This document shows positions 36,914 to 46,426 of a stretch of 64,000 nt of DNA, one piece after another. The DNA comes from an uncultured Bacteroidota bacterium (GTDB taxonomy: Bacteria > Bacteroidota > Rhodothermia > Rhodothermales > Salinibacteraceae): positions 62,001 to 126,000 of the forward strand of contig CAJXLV010000004.1 in NCBI GenBank assembly GCA_913056185.1, written 5' to 3'. Position 1 is the stretch's first letter, and each line of letters begins with the position of its first letter. The notes below the pieces were generated by a model that had not been told where the DNA came from, ran no database searches, and worked only from the letters and a program-made list of their open reading frames with translations. The translations under genes and the position numbers were made by a program.

Positions 36914-37721
36914 CAGCGTCGACACCTCATACTGGGAGCGCCTGGACGTGCAGCCCGCCGAACGGGAGGCGTCACTCCTTGTGCGCCAGTTCCGAGCGTT
37001 CTATGCGGAACTCGTGCATCTGAAGCGACAAGTGAAGCGGGGCGTCCCCGTGCCCGCCGGAAATGGCCGGTGGCCCGAGGCCGTGGGGAATGAAGCCCAG
37101 GCCAGCACGGCGACGGCTGTTCAGCAGCAGATCGTCACGCGGCTCGACAAACAAGCACAGGTCGTTCGGCGGGCTGGCGGGGAGACCCTGCAGCGCCGCT
37201 ACCGGACGGTCGAATACGCCATGGTCGCCCTTGCCGATGAGGTCTTCTTAAACCTCGACTGGGAGGGGCGGGCCGACTGGTACGACCATCTCCTGGAGTC
37301 GCGTCGCTTCGAGTCGCAGAACGCAGGCATGCAGGTCTTCAGCATCATCGACGACATCCTGGCCGACCGGCTGGCCGAGCCCGATGTGCCTGTCGTGTAC
37401 CTCTACCTCCTCGTGCTCGGGTTTGAGGGCCAGTACCGGGATGCGCCCGATAAGTCGCCCCTCGACGATTATCGGAACCGCCTCTACGAACACATTCAGC
37501 GACAGCACGCCGCCGAGCTGAACGATGAAGCCGCTCTCTCGGCGGACGCCTACCGTCATACGCTGGATCAAGGGGAGGTGCAGCTCCTCCCCAATCTTCG
37601 GTGGTGGACCGGTAGCCTTCTGGCGACGGGAGGGGTGTATCTGATCGTGTCGACCGGCCTCTGGTGGTGGTACACCGACGCCCTCGCCGAGCTCGCACAG
37701 CAGATTCTGTCGGCTCCCTAA
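36906..37721 (+). CDS. tssL: T6SS inner-membrane protein TssL (DotU family)
   Basis: TssL is the tail-anchored inner-membrane subunit of the TssJLM complex. The 271-residue protein has a cytoplasmic helical-bundle domain with YRTVEYAMVALADEVFLN (about residues 100-117) and VVYLYLLVLGFEGQYRD (about 160-176, matching the DotU LG.EG.Y/R signature). A single membrane helix follows at about 235-255. There is no C-terminal peptidoglycan-binding extension, so cell-wall anchoring would need another protein; the SPOR protein at 58170 is one candidate. The start is GTG at 36906, overlapping tssK by 8 bases. Confidence 0.93.
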   Translation: MSSSVDTSYWERLDVQPAEREASLLVRQFRAFYAELVHLKRQVKRGVPVPAGNGRWPEAVGNEAQASTATAVQQQIVTRLDKQAQVVRRAGGETLQRRYRTVEYAMVALADEVFLNLDWEGRADWYDHLLESRRFESQNAGMQVFSIIDDILADRLAEPDVPVVYLYLLVLGFEGQYRDAPDKSPLDDYRNRLYEHIQRQHAAELNDEAALSADAYRHTLDQGEVQLLPNLRWWTGSLLATGGVYLIVSTGLWWWYTDALAELAQQILSAP

Positions 37722-37760
37722 CGTCCCTTCCTCCGCTGCATTGCTGGACGGTTCAGCCCC

Positions 37761-40700
37761 ATGTGGACAACCCTCGAAACATACGGACGGCGTCTGCTCC
37801 AGGACCTTCCCACCCTGATGCCGTACATCCTGGTGGCGATTGGCCTCCTGGTAGTGCTCATCCTCGCGCGCCTGTTCGTCGTGCTGTGGGCCCGCAAGCG
37901 CGTCTCGGCCCCTGCGGACGCTGAAGGTGAGGACCGCCCCGACGGGTCCACCGCATCCGGTCGAGAGGCAGCGGGGAGCAGCATTCGCGATTCCTTTCGG
38001 GCGGCGATGCAGCAGCTGCGGCGCCTGATGCACAAGCGGGGGTATCACCTCGACTGGTTCGTGCGGTTGACGGGCCACAGCTACCGGTACGAGCTGCCCT
38101 GGTTTGCCGTCCTCGGAGAGGAGAACAGTGGCAAAACGACCCTTCTGGAGCGGCTTCCGCTCGATGCCCCCGTGCCCCCTGTGCGGACCGATGATGCGCC
38201 CGCGGGCAACTGCAACTGGTGGTTCTACAACCAGGCCCTCGTGGTGGACGTGCCGGGTCGGTTCCTGCACCGTCCCGCCGGCGACACCGACGACGGAGCG
38301 TGGGCGAAGGTGATCGCTCAGCTGCGCAAGCATCGCTCGCGCCAGCCGCTCAACGGCATCGTACTGACCCTCCCATGCCCCGATCTGGTGGGAGAAGATG
38401 CCCTCTCCCCGGCCGACATTGAGGCGAAAGCCGCCCGCCTGCACAACAAGTTGCGCGATCTTCAGCGTGTTGTGGGCCTGCGCCTTCCCGTCTACGTCGT
38501 GCTCACCAAGGCCGATGCCGTGCCGGGCTTTCGCGCCTTCTGCGACGAGTTGCCCGACGAGCGCACCGACGACATGCTCGGATGGTCCAATCCCTACGCG
38601 GTCGATGCCGCCTACACGAGTGCGTGGGCCGAAGAGGCGGTTGATGCGCTCCGGGACGACCTCCGGCACGCCCAACTCCGCACCCTCCGCAACGACATCC
38701 AAACGGACGACCGGGACGCCTTCTTTCTCTTTCCCGATCGCCTGCAAGAGATACAGAAGGGCCTCACCACATACCTCGACGAGCTGTTCGCGCCGAGCGC
38801 CTACCACGAGGGCGTTATGCTGCGGGGCATTTACCTGACGGGCGACCGCACCTCGCCCGCGGGAACAGGGGGAACGGATGGGGCGGCGACCGCCACGGAC
38901 CCGCATCCGGTGTTTCTCAAGGACTTGTTTCGGCGGAAGATTTTCGAAGAGTGGACGCTGGCCCGCCCCGTGGCGACGGCACAGAGCTGGCAGCAGCGCG
39001 CCACGCGCGCCGCGCAGGGCGGGGTGGCCGTCCTTACGCTGCTCGGCGTCGTTGGCCTCTGGTCTGCGGGCAGCAACCTGCACGATCGGCACCGGGCGGT
39101 GACCTCAACCCTCACGGAGGCGCAGGCCCACATTGGGCGAGTCACGGAGTGGCAGGAGGGGGCGGCCGACGAACCGGACGGCGAAGAGGCGCTGTCGTTT
39201 CGCGAAACGGCAACCAGCCTGCTCCGGAATACAGATACGGCCGCGTCGGTGGACCTAACCTCGGTCCTCATTCCGGCCTCCTGGGTGAGTTCGGTGGAAG
39301 AGCAGGTCGACGAAGCGATCGTCGCGACGTACGACAAGGTCATTCTGCGGGCCATGCGGTCGGCCCTTCGCGACCGCGCCGACCGGCTGGTGGCCGGCGG
39401 CCTGCGGTCCGGCGAGGAGGCTGCGGCGGCTGCGGACTCGCTCTCGCTGGGGGCCCTGCCGTCCTACCAGGCGTGGCGGGGCTACACGCAGGACTTGGCC
39501 GCATGGGAGCGGGCCGTGGCACAGTACAACGGCCTGGCCGACCGCCCCGACCTCAACGCTTTTGCGCACCTGTCGGAGTACCTGTTCGGCGTCGACATCC
39601 AGTCGAGCCTCGACCGCTCGCCGGACGTGTATCGCGCGGCCCTTCGCGACGTGCGGGCCGAGCCGATGCGCCTACAGTCGGTCCGGGCGCCGGCCACCAA
39701 GAAGATGCGCCGGCACGCCGAACGCTTCAGCGACGCCCTCTCCCGCGAGTACGGCGTGGTTGCGCGCCTGCGCCAGCTGGGCGAGCAGATCGACCGCCTC
39801 AGCACCTTTGCCGTGGGGGACGACCGCACAACCCGACAGGAGGACGCCAGCCTCCGATTGGTGCATTCGGGCATTACCCGGGTACAGGCGATGTTGGAGC
39901 GCCCCGACAGCCGATGGATCACCTCCGATACCCTCGCCCTGGAGACCGTTTACGGTCCCTTTTTGGCATTTGCCGACACGTCGGCGCTCGCGACTGCCGG
40001 ACTGAGCGGGGACCTACGTAGGAAGGGACAGTTGGCCGTCAATCGCCTGCAGGATGCGCTCGCGGACGTAGAGTCGAGCATGACGGGCCCGCTCCTGCGG
40101 CGCGAAGACGGACAGGTCCGTCGGGAGTGGACCTCCGACGTCGGGGCGCTGCGAGATGCCATCGGTGAACTGCTCGACCAACCCTTCATGCGGTCGCCAG
40201 AGGGCTCGTCCGTGTTCCGGACCACCGTGCCAGACGGGCGGCGCCTGCGATGGAATCGGCAGGAGCTCCGCCGCATCGAACAGCACATTCAGGTCTATGA
40301 CAGCGTCACCACCGAGGGCCTCGCTCGGTTTCCGGGGGCGATGCAGCGGACGGTGCGCCAGTTGGCGGCCGCGGGGCTCGACGACCACCTCCGCACCCAC
40401 CTGGGCCGGGCGCAGTCCTTCGTCCTGGACGTGCCCTCCGGCGCCGTCGGGCGTCGCGAGGCACAGGTACAGCAGCGGGCCGATCGGTTTCGCGACGCCC
40501 TCTCGACCCTCAATACTGTCCTCACCATTCAGGGCGAGTTGGACATGGACGCCTCCCGCCGGCAGCTGGCGCAGGTGACCGCGGAGGAGGCCTACGCCCT
40601 CATCAACGAGGTCGACCAGCTTCTCCTCGAGAAAAACTTGTACGGCGTGGGAGAGTCGGCCTTCGACCGGTGGGACGGCCGTCGGTCCCCGTCCCTCGCC

Positions 40701-41867
40701 CTGGTGAACGCCCGCGATTCCCAGGAGGTGCAGCGCTATCTGGACGTGCAGCGCGAGCAGATGACGTTCCTGGGCGAGACGCTGGCCGGGCCCGCCCTGG
40801 CCTTCCTCTCACAGTGGGAGGCGCAGATCCCGCTGACCCGCCGGCCGGTTGTGGCGAAGTGGGAAGACATTCAGCGGGCCCTTCGCCGGTACGAGCAGCA
40901 GACGGCAGGCAACACCCTCTCGGCCTACGAAGCCTTCGTTTCCTCCGAGATCCACGGCGTCGAGCCCATCGACTACGTGCTTCGGACGTCACAGGAGGAG
41001 GTCGCTGAGCAGAGCAGCGACTTCTTCATACAGCGGCGCAATGCCATTCGGCGGCGGCTGTACGAACGAAGTCGCACGCTCGCCCTCCGCCGGGCCCAGC
41101 GGCAGTACACCCGGCTGGCCGCTGTCTTTAACGAGGAACTGAGCGGCCGTTTTCCATTCGCGTCCCTCGACACGGGGGCCGCGCAGGAGGCCTCGCCGAC
41201 CGCCGTGCAACGCTTCTACGAGCAGTACGACCGCTACGAGTCGACCTACCGCCCGGTGCTCCGCGTCACGGGGGTGGGGACGCAGGCGCGCGACTTTCTG
41301 GATCGGGTGGGGGACGCGCGGCCGTTCTTTGCCGCAGTCCTCGACGATCCCGCCGACTATCCCGTGCCCACGGTCGATGTCGTCCCCGACTTCCGGGTGA
41401 ACCGCGACCAGGAGCAGCTGGGCGATCAGATCATCGAGTGGCGGATAGATGTGGAGGGCGAGCAGGCACGGTATGGGCGAGAGGACACGCTCCACTGGGC
41501 GGCCGGCGACTCGGTGCAGATGCGCCTGCGCTGGGCCGCCGATGCGCCCACCCGGCTCGTCGATGCAGCCCGCGGCACGGTCGATCCGCAGGCCGGCACG
41601 GTCACGTACCGCTACGGGGGGCAGTGGGCGCTCCTTCGTCTCCTGCGGCGTCACGAGGCCCCGCCCCGCGCCTTCTCCCGCCGCGTGGACCCGAGCCCGT
41701 ACACGCTCCGCCTGACGGCCGAGACGCAGGGCGACGGCCCGTCTCAGGCCCATGTCTTTGTCCGGCTGCGCCTGTATCGGGCCGACACGGCGGACCGTAT
41801 TACCACGGCGCCCGCCGTGCCGCGCCAGGCCCCGCCGTTCGCCGCCGACTCCTCGGAGGCGCCGTAG
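37761..41867 (+). CDS. tssM: T6SS inner-membrane protein TssM (IcmF family)
   Basis: TssM is the large scaffold of the T6SS envelope complex and contacts TssL and TssJ. The 1368-residue length is somewhat longer than typical (about 1100-1300). One long N-terminal membrane segment lies at about residues 15-42; the classical hairpin of two helices is not clearly visible. A cytoplasmic NTP-binding domain has Walker A LGEENSGKTTLLERL (near 119) and a DVPGRF Walker B-like motif (near 162). A membrane helix at about 415-435 leads to the periplasmic helical region, with a beta-rich end (about 1190-1340) that would meet TssJ. It is 39 bases downstream of tssL. Confidence 0.94.
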   Translation: MWTTLETYGRRLLQDLPTLMPYILVAIGLLVVLILARLFVVLWARKRVSAPADAEGEDRPDGSTASGREAAGSSIRDSFRAAMQQLRRLMHKRGYHLDWFVRLTGHSYRYELPWFAVLGEENSGKTTLLERLPLDAPVPPVRTDDAPAGNCNWWFYNQALVVDVPGRFLHRPAGDTDDGAWAKVIAQLRKHRSRQPLNGIVLTLPCPDLVGEDALSPADIEAKAARLHNKLRDLQRVVGLRLPVYVVLTKADAVPGFRAFCDELPDERTDDMLGWSNPYAVDAAYTSAWAEEAVDALRDDLRHAQLRTLRNDIQTDDRDAFFLFPDRLQEIQKGLTTYLDELFAPSAYHEGVMLRGIYLTGDRTSPAGTGGTDGAATATDPHPVFLKDLFRRKIFEEWTLARPVATAQSWQQRATRAAQGGVAVLTLLGVVGLWSAGSNLHDRHRAVTSTLTEAQAHIGRVTEWQEGAADEPDGEEALSFRETATSLLRNTDTAASVDLTSVLIPASWVSSVEEQVDEAIVATYDKVILRAMRSALRDRADRLVAGGLRSGEEAAAAADSLSLGALPSYQAWRGYTQDLAAWERAVAQYNGLADRPDLNAFAHLSEYLFGVDIQSSLDRSPDVYRAALRDVRAEPMRLQSVRAPATKKMRRHAERFSDALSREYGVVARLRQLGEQIDRLSTFAVGDDRTTRQEDASLRLVHSGITRVQAMLERPDSRWITSDTLALETVYGPFLAFADTSALATAGLSGDLRRKGQLAVNRLQDALADVESSMTGPLLRREDGQVRREWTSDVGALRDAIGELLDQPFMRSPEGSSVFRTTVPDGRRLRWNRQELRRIEQHIQVYDSVTTEGLARFPGAMQRTVRQLAAAGLDDHLRTHLGRAQSFVLDVPSGAVGRREAQVQQRADRFRDALSTLNTVLTIQGELDMDASRRQLAQVTAEEAYALINEVDQLLLEKNLYGVGESAFDRWDGRRSPSLALVNARDSQEVQRYLDVQREQMTFLGETLAGPALAFLSQWEAQIPLTRRPVVAKWEDIQRALRRYEQQTAGNTLSAYEAFVSSEIHGVEPIDYVLRTSQEEVAEQSSDFFIQRRNAIRRRLYERSRTLALRRAQRQYTRLAAVFNEELSGRFPFASLDTGAAQEASPTAVQRFYEQYDRYESTYRPVLRVTGVGTQARDFLDRVGDARPFFAAVLDDPADYPVPTVDVVPDFRVNRDQEQLGDQIIEWRIDVEGEQARYGREDTLHWAAGDSVQMRLRWAADAPTRLVDAARGTVDPQAGTVTYRYGGQWALLRLLRRHEAPPRAFSRRVDPSPYTLRLTAETQGDGPSQAHVFVRLRLYRADTADRITTAPAVPRQAPPFAADSSEAP

Positions 41868-41896
41868 TTCGTTTGTTTCGTTCGTTCCGCCGTGCC

Positions 41897-42985
41897 ATGG
41901 CTCACACCATTCACGACATTCCAGTTGACGTCGAGCGACTCCTCGACCCCATATCCCCCGATCAGCCGGCGGGCACGTCCCTCCGCTATGAGGGCACCTA
42001 CGACGCGGTGAAAGACGCCCGCCACGCGGACAATCCGTCCCTGCCGCAGGGCATCTACGAGCGAGAGCTCGACACCGCGGACTGGGAGGCGGTGGAGCGC
42101 CTGTGCACCGACGCCCTCGAAACAAAAACCAAGGACTTGCAACTCGCCGCGTGGCTCACCGAGGCCTGGATTCATCGCTACGGGGTGGGGGGCGCCGCCG
42201 CGGGAATCGACCTGATGGCCGGCCTGGTGGAGGGGTTCTGGGCCGACGTGTACCCGCCCATCAAGGACGGGGACCTGGGGTTCCGGCTGGCGCCCATCCG
42301 GTGGGTCAACGACAAGCTGTCTCCCACGCTCAAGTCGGTGCCTCTCACCGCGCCGGACGTGTCGGGGGACGCCGATACGTTCACGCTGGCCGACTGGGAA
42401 CGGGCCGCCCCCGAGGCGGAGGCCGCGGACGATCCGCCCACCCGAAGCGACGTACGCACGAGCGTGACGCTCACCCCAACCGCCTACTACCAGGACCTCG
42501 TTGCGGGCCTCGACGAACTGCTTGATGCCTCGCAGGCCCTCGAACGCCTCCTGGCGGATCGGTGTGATCCCGATGTCGCGGGGCTCGACCGCTGGAAAGA
42601 CACCCTCCGCGAGATGCGCAGCTTTGGGCAGCGGGTGCTGACCGAGCGCGAACCGGCCGAAGAGCCCGAGCCCGAAGCGGACGACGACGAGAAGATGCCC
42701 GACTGGATGCCCAGCGCCGCCGGCGAATCCGAGCCTGTGGAGGTCGGGAACGTCACCATTCAAAGCCGGGCAGACGCCTATCAGCTGCTCTGGGAAGCCG
42801 CTGAGTTCCTGCTTCGGACCGAACCGCACAGCCCCACACCCTACCTCGTCAAGCGGGCCGTATCGTGGGGCAGCATGTCGCTCGATGAGCTGTTGCACGA
42901 GCTCGTGAAGAGCGGCGACGACCTCGATGAGATCTACGAACTGCTGGGCATGGACGATGCGCGCCCCCGCGACGACCCCGCGTAA
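41897..42985 (+). CDS. tssA: T6SS protein TssA (ImpA family)
   Basis: TssA helps prime tube and sheath polymerisation at the baseplate. The 362-residue protein begins with the ImpA N-terminal domain: LLDPISPDQPAGTSLRYEG (residues 15-33) and the W..V..L....L...KDLQLAAWLTEA segment (about 55-85), then GLVEGFWADVYPPIKDGD. The C-terminal part contains RADAYQLLWEAAEFLLRTEP and PYLVKRAVSWGSMSLDELL (about 290-340), the Nt2/C-terminal signature of short TssA proteins. An acidic linker (EEPEPEADDDEK) separates the halves. ATG at 41897 is chosen because it directly precedes the family N-terminus. Confidence 0.92.
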   Translation: MAHTIHDIPVDVERLLDPISPDQPAGTSLRYEGTYDAVKDARHADNPSLPQGIYERELDTADWEAVERLCTDALETKTKDLQLAAWLTEAWIHRYGVGGAAAGIDLMAGLVEGFWADVYPPIKDGDLGFRLAPIRWVNDKLSPTLKSVPLTAPDVSGDADTFTLADWERAAPEAEAADDPPTRSDVRTSVTLTPTAYYQDLVAGLDELLDASQALERLLADRCDPDVAGLDRWKDTLREMRSFGQRVLTEREPAEEPEPEADDDEKMPDWMPSAAGESEPVEVGNVTIQSRADAYQLLWEAAEFLLRTEPHSPTPYLVKRAVSWGSMSLDELLHELVKSGDDLDEIYELLGMDDARPRDDPA

Positions 42986-43041
42986 TCCCCGTTTCGTGAC
43001 TCCCTCTTCCAACGCACACACCATCGACTTTCCACACACAA

Positions 43042-43078
43042 CTGAGGCGGCAACGCCTCGGTCGGCAGGCGGCCTGCC
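43042..43078 (+). promoter_or_regulatory. Two adjacent hairpins between tssA and tssB
   Basis: CTGAGGCG-GCAA-CGCCTCGG (43042-43061) forms an 8-bp stem closed by a GNRA-type GCAA tetraloop. It is followed by GGCAGG-CGG-CCTGCC (43064-43078). Neither has a T tract. They lie in the 161-base tssA-tssB gap, the largest within the structural operon up to that point. They could stabilise the processed 3' sheath transcript or attenuate readthrough. Confidence 0.45.
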
Positions 43079-43146
43079 CGCAGGATGCACGCACGGCCGT
43101 CCTTACGTTCATCGACGCTCACTTCCTTCACACACAGCACAGGCCC

Positions 43147-43677
43147 ATGGCCGAAAGTACGCAGCACAAACTGGACCGCGTGCGCCCGCCCCGGGTGCAG
43201 ATTACCTACGACGTCGAAACCGGCGACGCCATCGAGAAGCGGGAGCTTCCCTTCATTGTCGGTGTCCTTGCGGACCTCTCCGGGGACCAGGGCAAACCGC
43301 CCCTCAAGGACCGGAAGTTCACTGAGATCGATCGCGACAACTTCAACGAGGTCCTCGGCTCGATCAATCCGGAGCTCAACTTCCGGGTCGACAACAAGCT
43401 CACCGACGATGCGGATGATCAGCTCAACGTGAGTCTTGAGTTTGAGGACATGGGGGACTTCACCCCCTCCGAGATCGTCCGGCAGGTGGAGCCGCTCCGC
43501 CAGCTCTTTGAGGCGCGGCAGCGATTGTCCGACCTCGCGGCCAAGCTGGAGGGCAACGCCAAGCTGGAGTCGCTCCTCCGGGACATCCTCGACAACACCG
43601 AGGTGCAAGAGGAAATCCGCGAGTCGCTCGAGGCAAACGGCGACGCCGCCGACGAGGACGAGGCGGACGCCGCGTAG
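43147..43677 (+). CDS. tssB: T6SS contractile sheath small subunit TssB
   Basis: TssB (VipA) pairs with TssC to form the contractile sheath. The 176-residue protein has the family N-terminus STQHKLDRVRPPRVQITYDV (residues 4-23) and LPFIVGVLADLSGD (about 37-50). The middle segment FTEIDRDNFNEVLGSINPEL and the motif FEDMGDFTPSEIVRQVEPL (about 100-118) follow. The C-terminus is helical and very acidic (DAADEDEADAA). The spacing to tssC is 70 bases, the usual adjacent pair. Confidence 0.96.
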   Translation: MAESTQHKLDRVRPPRVQITYDVETGDAIEKRELPFIVGVLADLSGDQGKPPLKDRKFTEIDRDNFNEVLGSINPELNFRVDNKLTDDADDQLNVSLEFEDMGDFTPSEIVRQVEPLRQLFEARQRLSDLAAKLEGNAKLESLLRDILDNTEVQEEIRESLEANGDAADEDEADAA

Positions 43678-43747
43678 CCCCGGTGGCGCCGGATCCGTTC
43701 GGCCCCGCCCGTCCCTTCACTCCCTTCGCCACAGAACCCATAGTCTC

Positions 43748-45226
43748 ATGGCTGAAGACACCGAGACCCAAGCACAGAACGGAACCCAAACCGAAGCAGA
43801 AACCACCCTCGATCGCATCGTGCAGGAAGGCAAGATGGCACGGAGCGAGGAGCAGGAAGAGCGCGCCAGGAGCCTGGTCGGCGAGTTCGTCGATCAGGTG
43901 ATGGAGGAGGACATGACCGTGCACGCCGACACGCTCAGTTCGATCGAGGAGCGAATTGCCGAGATCGACGACCTGCTCTCTGAGCAGGTCAACGAAATCC
44001 TTCACCACGACGAGTTTCAGGACCTGGAGGCCTCCTGGCGCGGCCTCTCGCACCTGGTGTTCAACACCGAGACGAGCCGCACGCTGAAGCTTCGTCTGCT
44101 CAATGCCTCGAAGGAAGAGCTGCTCGACGACCTGGAGAAGGCCGTTGAGTTTGACCAGAGCCAGCTCTTCAAAAAGATCTACGAGAAAGAGTACGGCACC
44201 TTTGGGGGCAGTCCTTACGGCCTGCTCGTGGGCGACTACGAGATCGATCGCAGCTCCAAAGACATGTCGTTTCTCGACGGCATGTCGAGCGTGGCGTCGG
44301 CCGCGCACGCGCCATTTGTCAGCTCGCCCTCGCCGGAACTCTTCGACATGGACAGCTGGACGGAGCTGGACAAGCCGCGAGACCTGTCGAAAATCTTCGA
44401 GAGCACGGAGCTTGCGAAGTGGCGCTCGTTTCGCGAGAGCGAGGACTCGCGGTACGTGGCGCTTACGCTTCCGCGCATGCTGATCCGTGAGCCGTACGAC
44501 CCGGAGGAGAAGCCGGCCGACGACTTCGAGTTCGTCGAGGACGTGCACGGCACGGATCACGGTCGCTACCTCTGGGGCAACGCGGCCTACGCCCTCGGCG
44601 AGCGCATGACCAACGCCTTCGCGAAGTACAAGTGGTGCGCCGCCATTCGGGGCGTAGAAGGCGGCGGGCTCGTGGAAGACCTGCCCACACACACCTTCAA
44701 AACCGACGACGGCGACGTGGCGATTAAGACGCCGACGGAGATTGCAATTACCGATCGGCGCGAGAATGAGCTCTCGAAGCTGGGCTTCATCTCGCTGGTG
44801 CACGACAAGGAAACCGACCGGGCGGCCTTCTTCAGCGGACAGACGACGAACAAGCCGAAGGAGTACGATGCGGACGAGGCCACCGCCAACGCAGCCCTCT
44901 CAGCGCGCCTGCCGTACATCATGGCCTCTTCTCGCTTCGCCCACTACATCAAGGCCATCACGCGCGACAAGATCGGGAGCTTCCAGTCGAAGGACGACGT
45001 GTCGGCGTTCCTCAACCGCTGGATCAACCAGTACACCCTCGGCAAGGACGACGCCGGGCAGGAGCTGAAGGCGCAGTATCCGCTCCGCGAGGCGCGCATC
45101 GACGTCGTCGAGAAGCCCAGCAAGCCGGGCGCCTACGACACAACGGTGTTCGTCCGCCCGCACTTCCAGCTCGAGGAGCTGACCGCATCGATCCGGATGG
45201 TCGCCGAGCTTCCGGAGCCTGCATAA
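43748..45226 (+). CDS. tssC: T6SS contractile sheath large subunit TssC
   Basis: TssC (VipB) is the large sheath subunit. The 492-residue protein contains the characteristic EFQDLEASWRGLSHLVFNTE (about residues 88-107), EYGTFGGSPYGLLVGDYEI (about 148-166), LPRMLIREPYDPEEKP, and YLWGNAAYALGERMTNAFAK, with the C-terminal handshake region near FVRPHFQLEELTASIRMV. All expected blocks are intact. ATG at 43748 is chosen; the frame upstream is open through an alternative reading of tssB. A hairpin follows before hcp. Confidence 0.97.
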   Translation: MAEDTETQAQNGTQTEAETTLDRIVQEGKMARSEEQEERARSLVGEFVDQVMEEDMTVHADTLSSIEERIAEIDDLLSEQVNEILHHDEFQDLEASWRGLSHLVFNTETSRTLKLRLLNASKEELLDDLEKAVEFDQSQLFKKIYEKEYGTFGGSPYGLLVGDYEIDRSSKDMSFLDGMSSVASAAHAPFVSSPSPELFDMDSWTELDKPRDLSKIFESTELAKWRSFRESEDSRYVALTLPRMLIREPYDPEEKPADDFEFVEDVHGTDHGRYLWGNAAYALGERMTNAFAKYKWCAAIRGVEGGGLVEDLPTHTFKTDDGDVAIKTPTEIAITDRRENELSKLGFISLVHDKETDRAAFFSGQTTNKPKEYDADEATANAALSARLPYIMASSRFAHYIKAITRDKIGSFQSKDDVSAFLNRWINQYTLGKDDAGQELKAQYPLREARIDVVEKPSKPGAYDTTVFVRPHFQLEELTASIRMVAELPEPA

Positions 45227-45260
45227 TCCACCCTCATTCTGACAATTTCCTCATCGGAAC

Positions 45261-45294
45261 GGAGGCCCCTCCGGAAGGCCGGGGGGCGCACTCC
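45261..45294 (+). terminator. GC-rich hairpin between tssC and hcp (possible attenuator)
   Basis: GGAGGCCCCTCCGG and CCGGGGGGCGCACTCC are imperfectly complementary around an AAGG loop. They are followed by CCTTTTCAT, a weak T tract. The structure lies in the 104-base tssC-hcp gap and could partly terminate transcription, allowing separate control of hcp, which is often expressed at a different level from the sheath genes. Confidence 0.4.
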
Positions 45295-45330
45295 CCTTTT
45301 CATACTCTCGAACCCTGGTCCCTACGTCCC

Positions 45331-45828
45331 ATGACAAACGTTTATATCAATTTCACTGGTCCCGACATCTCCGGTGAAAGCACCGACGAGAACCACAAGC
45401 AGTGGATTGAGGTGCTCTCCTGGAACCACCACTTCGACCAGCCCCAGTCGCCGGTTCGCAGTTCGGTGGGAGGAGGAACGGTCGAACGCGTCAATCACAG
45501 TCCCTTCGTGTTTCGCAAGCACATCGATTCCGCCACCGACGACCTCCTGAAGATGTGCTGGACGGGACAACACATCGACAAGGCGGTCTTCCACGCGTAC
45601 CGGGCCGACGGCAATACCGGTGAACCGATCAAGTATCTCCAGATTGAAATGGAGAAAGTCGTCGTTGCGGACTACAACGTCGTGGGTGGTGAAGGAGACC
45701 TGCCGAAGGAAGAGGTTGAGCTCACCTACGGCAAAATCACCTACACCTACACGCCCCAGAAAGAGACCGGCGATGCTGGATCGGCCCAGCCGGTGACCCA
45801 CGACCTGACCACCAACACGGTCTCCTAA
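45331..45828 (+). CDS. hcp: T6SS tube protein Hcp (TssD)
   Basis: Hcp forms hexameric rings that stack into the inner tube and is also secreted. The 165-residue protein has the family beta-barrel pattern: YINFTGPDISGESTDENHKQ (residues 5-24), WIEVLSWNHHFDQPQSP, then FVFRKHIDSATDDLLKMCWT, AVFHAYRADG and the final YGKITYTYTPQKETG. It is about 0-10 residues shorter than common Hcp1-type proteins and carries no extra C-terminal domain, so it is a structural Hcp rather than an evolved effector. Confidence 0.96.
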   Translation: MTNVYINFTGPDISGESTDENHKQWIEVLSWNHHFDQPQSPVRSSVGGGTVERVNHSPFVFRKHIDSATDDLLKMCWTGQHIDKAVFHAYRADGNTGEPIKYLQIEMEKVVVADYNVVGGEGDLPKEEVELTYGKITYTYTPQKETGDAGSAQPVTHDLTTNTVS

Positions 45829-45915
45829 GGCCCTTTCGGAGTATGACTTGGGCTCGGTCCTCGCGGCCCGGGCCCCGGTTTCTCTCCGCTCCTTTTCCGC
45901 TGGCTCTGCGTTCTT

Positions 45916-46368
45916 ATGGCGCCCGATCACGACGAGCCCCAAGCTCGCCTCTCCGTCCTGGACCGCCTCATTGATTCGGGCCCGCAGGCGGAGCGGGAGG
46001 AGTCGCTCCGCCGGACGGTGCCGGCCAAGGCCCTGAAACGGATCGTCCGGCGCGATCTGGAGTGGCTCCTGAGCACGCGCCGGTCGCCCCAGCACGAGGT
46101 CGATGAGAGCATCGGACGGACCGTCACCGAGTACGGGATTCCGGACTTTGCACCGGTGTCGCCCACGGACGAGCAGGCCCTGGGCCGCATTGCCTACGAA
46201 GTCCGGACGGCGATCGAGGCCTTCGAGCCCCGCCTGCAGGACGTGACGGTTCGGGTCGAACCGACGCTCGAGCCGGGTCGGGTGCGGGCGGAGGTGAGCG
46301 CCCTGCTGGTAACCGGCGAGGTACGCGAGGCCGTGTCGTTTCCCTTCAAGATCCGGACGGCGGGCTGA
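45916..46368 (+). CDS. tssE: T6SS baseplate subunit TssE (gp25-like)
   Basis: TssE is the gp25-like wedge protein that starts sheath assembly. The 150-residue protein has the N-terminal SVLDRLIDSGP (residues 13-23), then LKRIVRRDLEWLLSTRR (about 39-55, the conserved V.RDLE.LLNTRR motif), YGIPDF (about 73-78) and AIEAFEPRLQDVTV (about 98-111). The conserved EPRL motif of gp25 proteins is therefore present. It lies between hcp and tssF, the common order. Confidence 0.94.
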   Translation: MAPDHDEPQARLSVLDRLIDSGPQAEREESLRRTVPAKALKRIVRRDLEWLLSTRRSPQHEVDESIGRTVTEYGIPDFAPVSPTDEQALGRIAYEVRTAIEAFEPRLQDVTVRVEPTLEPGRVRAEVSALLVTGEVREAVSFPFKIRTAG

Positions 46369-46426
46369 TGCCTTGCGCCCGAAGCGAGGAAGGAGCCATC
46401 TCCACTTTCACGAATCGATTGCTTCC

